Below, piece by piece: positions 5,279 through 5,920 of a stretch of 5,920 nucleotides of DNA. Numbering within the stretch: the stretch's first letter is position 1; every line of letters begins with the position of its first letter. The notes below the pieces were generated by a model. The model ran no database searches. It was not told the origin of the DNA and saw only the letters and a list, made by a program, of their open reading frames with translations. The translations under genes were made by a program, and so were the position numbers. This DNA is from Spartobacteria bacterium (GTDB taxonomy: Bacteria > Verrucomicrobiota > Verrucomicrobiae > Chthoniobacterales > UBA6821): contig PLEU01000165.1 in assembly GCA_003136515.1 (NCBI GenBank), positions 1 to 5,920 of the forward strand, read 5' to 3'.

Positions 5279-5920
5279 CTGAATAGAAGGGGAGATCGTT
5301 TCCTGCGAGGCGCAGGAAAGCCGCGTGGCACTTCCATCCAGGGCATGTTTCATGGCTCCAAGCGCCAGTTCCTCGCGGTTGCAGTCGCGACTCAAATGGC
5401 CGAGGAGCACATGTCCCAGCCCATCATGATGTATGGAAGCAATTGTATCTGCCGCGGCCGTATTCGAGAGATGACCGTGGCGAGACTGAATACGTTGCTT
5501 AATTGCCCATGGGCGTTTCGTATCCTTCTGGAGTAGTTCCTCATCGTAGTTGGTTTCGATCAGCAGGCCTTCTACACCGCGGAGGGATTCCAAGACCAGA
5601 GTGGTGGCGTGACCGAGGTCGGTCAGAAAGCCAAACGACCTACCCCCTTCACTGATCACAAAGCCGACCGGCTCAACCGCATCGTGCGGCACCAGAAAGG
5701 AACGGATGCTCGCTCCCTCTAGGGGGAAAACGCCACCGGTTTGAAAGATCTTCCACCCCGTGAAGTCCAGAACCTTGTCGCGGAGCACAGCCGCTGTCTG
5801 GCGGTTGCAATAGACCGGTGTAGCATGTTGTCTGGCCCACTGTGTCAGGCCACGCGTGTGGTCGCCGTGTTCATGCGTGACAAGAATCCCATGGAGATCC
5901 CCCGGAGCGAGACCGCAGAT
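5270..5920 (-). CDS. YycJ/WalJ-type metallo-beta-lactamase-fold hydrolase (N-terminus off right edge)
   Basis: This is the C-terminal 216 residues of an MBL-fold hydrolase; the frame is open to the window edge, so the start is not visible. The metal-binding motif is T-H-E-H-G-D-H (fragment residues 15-21). It is followed by P-H-D-A-V-E-P-V-G-F (78-87), L-T-D-L-G-H (99-104), E-T-N-Y-D (122-126), R-H-G-H-L-S-N (147-153) and G-H-L-S-R-D-C-N (174-181). The order and spelling are those of the YycJ/WalJ/VicX subgroup, predicted metal-dependent hydrolases or nucleases that in Firmicutes lie beside the WalKR genes. No WalKR-like genes are visible here. Family members are roughly 255-270 residues, so about 40-50 residues should be missing. 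A GTG at 5788 could be mistaken for a start but would remove the H-x-H-x-D-H motif. The last three codons and the stop overlap the DUF2752 3' end. Confidence 0.9.
   Translation of the reverse strand: MCGLAPGDLHGILVTHEHGDHTRGLTQWARQHATPVYCNRQTAAVLRDKVLDFTGWKIFQTGGVFPLEGASIRSFLVPHDAVEPVGFVISEGGRSFGFLTDLGHATTLVLESLRGVEGLLIETNYDEELLQKDTKRPWAIKQRIQSRHGHLSNTAAADTIASIHHDGLGHVLLGHLSRDCNREELALGAMKHALDGSATRLSCASQETISPSIQLG
5299..5319. terminator. Perfect 9-bp hairpin just past the DUF2752 stop
   Basis: TTTCCTGCG (5299-5307) and CGCAGGAAA (5311-5319) are exact reverse complements around a three-base AGG loop, 20 bp downstream of the DUF2752 stop. There is no T-run after it on either strand, so it is not a textbook intrinsic terminator. 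It could be a 3'-end stabilising structure or a factor-assisted stop for the plus-strand transcript. It lies inside the hydrolase gene, encoding L-S-C-A-S-Q-E near its C-terminus, so it must also satisfy coding. Confidence 0.35.

Noticed and set aside
5345..5536. A 63-codon plus-strand open frame inside the hydrolase gene
   Set aside because: It is a shadow of the strongly supported minus-strand MBL hydrolase.

Overview
The window looks like an ordinary chromosomal stretch from a Gram-negative bacterium, most likely Verrucomicrobiota. This rests on the style of the proteins: GYF_2 plus Yip1-type membrane proteins, a DUF2752 protein whose N-terminus contains an R-P-L-x-P-G-E motif, and a hotdog thioesterase with a D-T-D-A-G-G-V-V-H-N active-site segment. 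Ribosome binding sites are mostly weak or absent. There is no rRNA, tRNA, CRISPR array or intact transposase.

Left block (1-1380, minus strand): a LolD-type ABC ATPase, then a YbgC-like acyl-CoA thioesterase, then the N-terminal third or less of thioredoxin reductase (trxB), which runs off the left edge. The gaps are 47 and 49 bp. The three may be co-transcribed, but a TATAAT box just upstream of trxB suggests that gene can also be started on its own. The ABC ATPase has no permease partner in view.

Central block (1540-5278, plus strand): diverging from the ABC gene across a 159-bp spacer that carries two short heptamer-repeat runs. It holds three tandem paralogues, each with an N-terminal GYF_2-like domain, a conserved E-P-A-W-E-x-R linker and a roughly five-helix Yip1-like membrane domain. 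They are followed, after 6 bp and in the same reading frame, by a small DUF2752 membrane protein. Paralogues 1 and 2 are separated by 245 bp that contain a possible remnant of a short transposable element (imperfect terminal inverted repeats, 166 bp). Paralogues 2 and 3 are 29 bp apart. This looks like one membrane module of unknown function, and it is the part of the window most worth attention.

Right block (5270-5920, minus strand): the C-terminal part of a YycJ/WalJ-type metallo-beta-lactamase-fold hydrolase, convergent with the DUF2752 gene. The two coding regions overlap by 9 bp. A perfect 9-bp-stem hairpin lies just beyond the DUF2752 stop, inside the hydrolase gene, and may help define the 3' end of the plus-strand transcript.

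No clearly new defence or mobile system is visible. The GYF/Yip1/DUF2752 array is uncharacterised, but it is built from known domain families.
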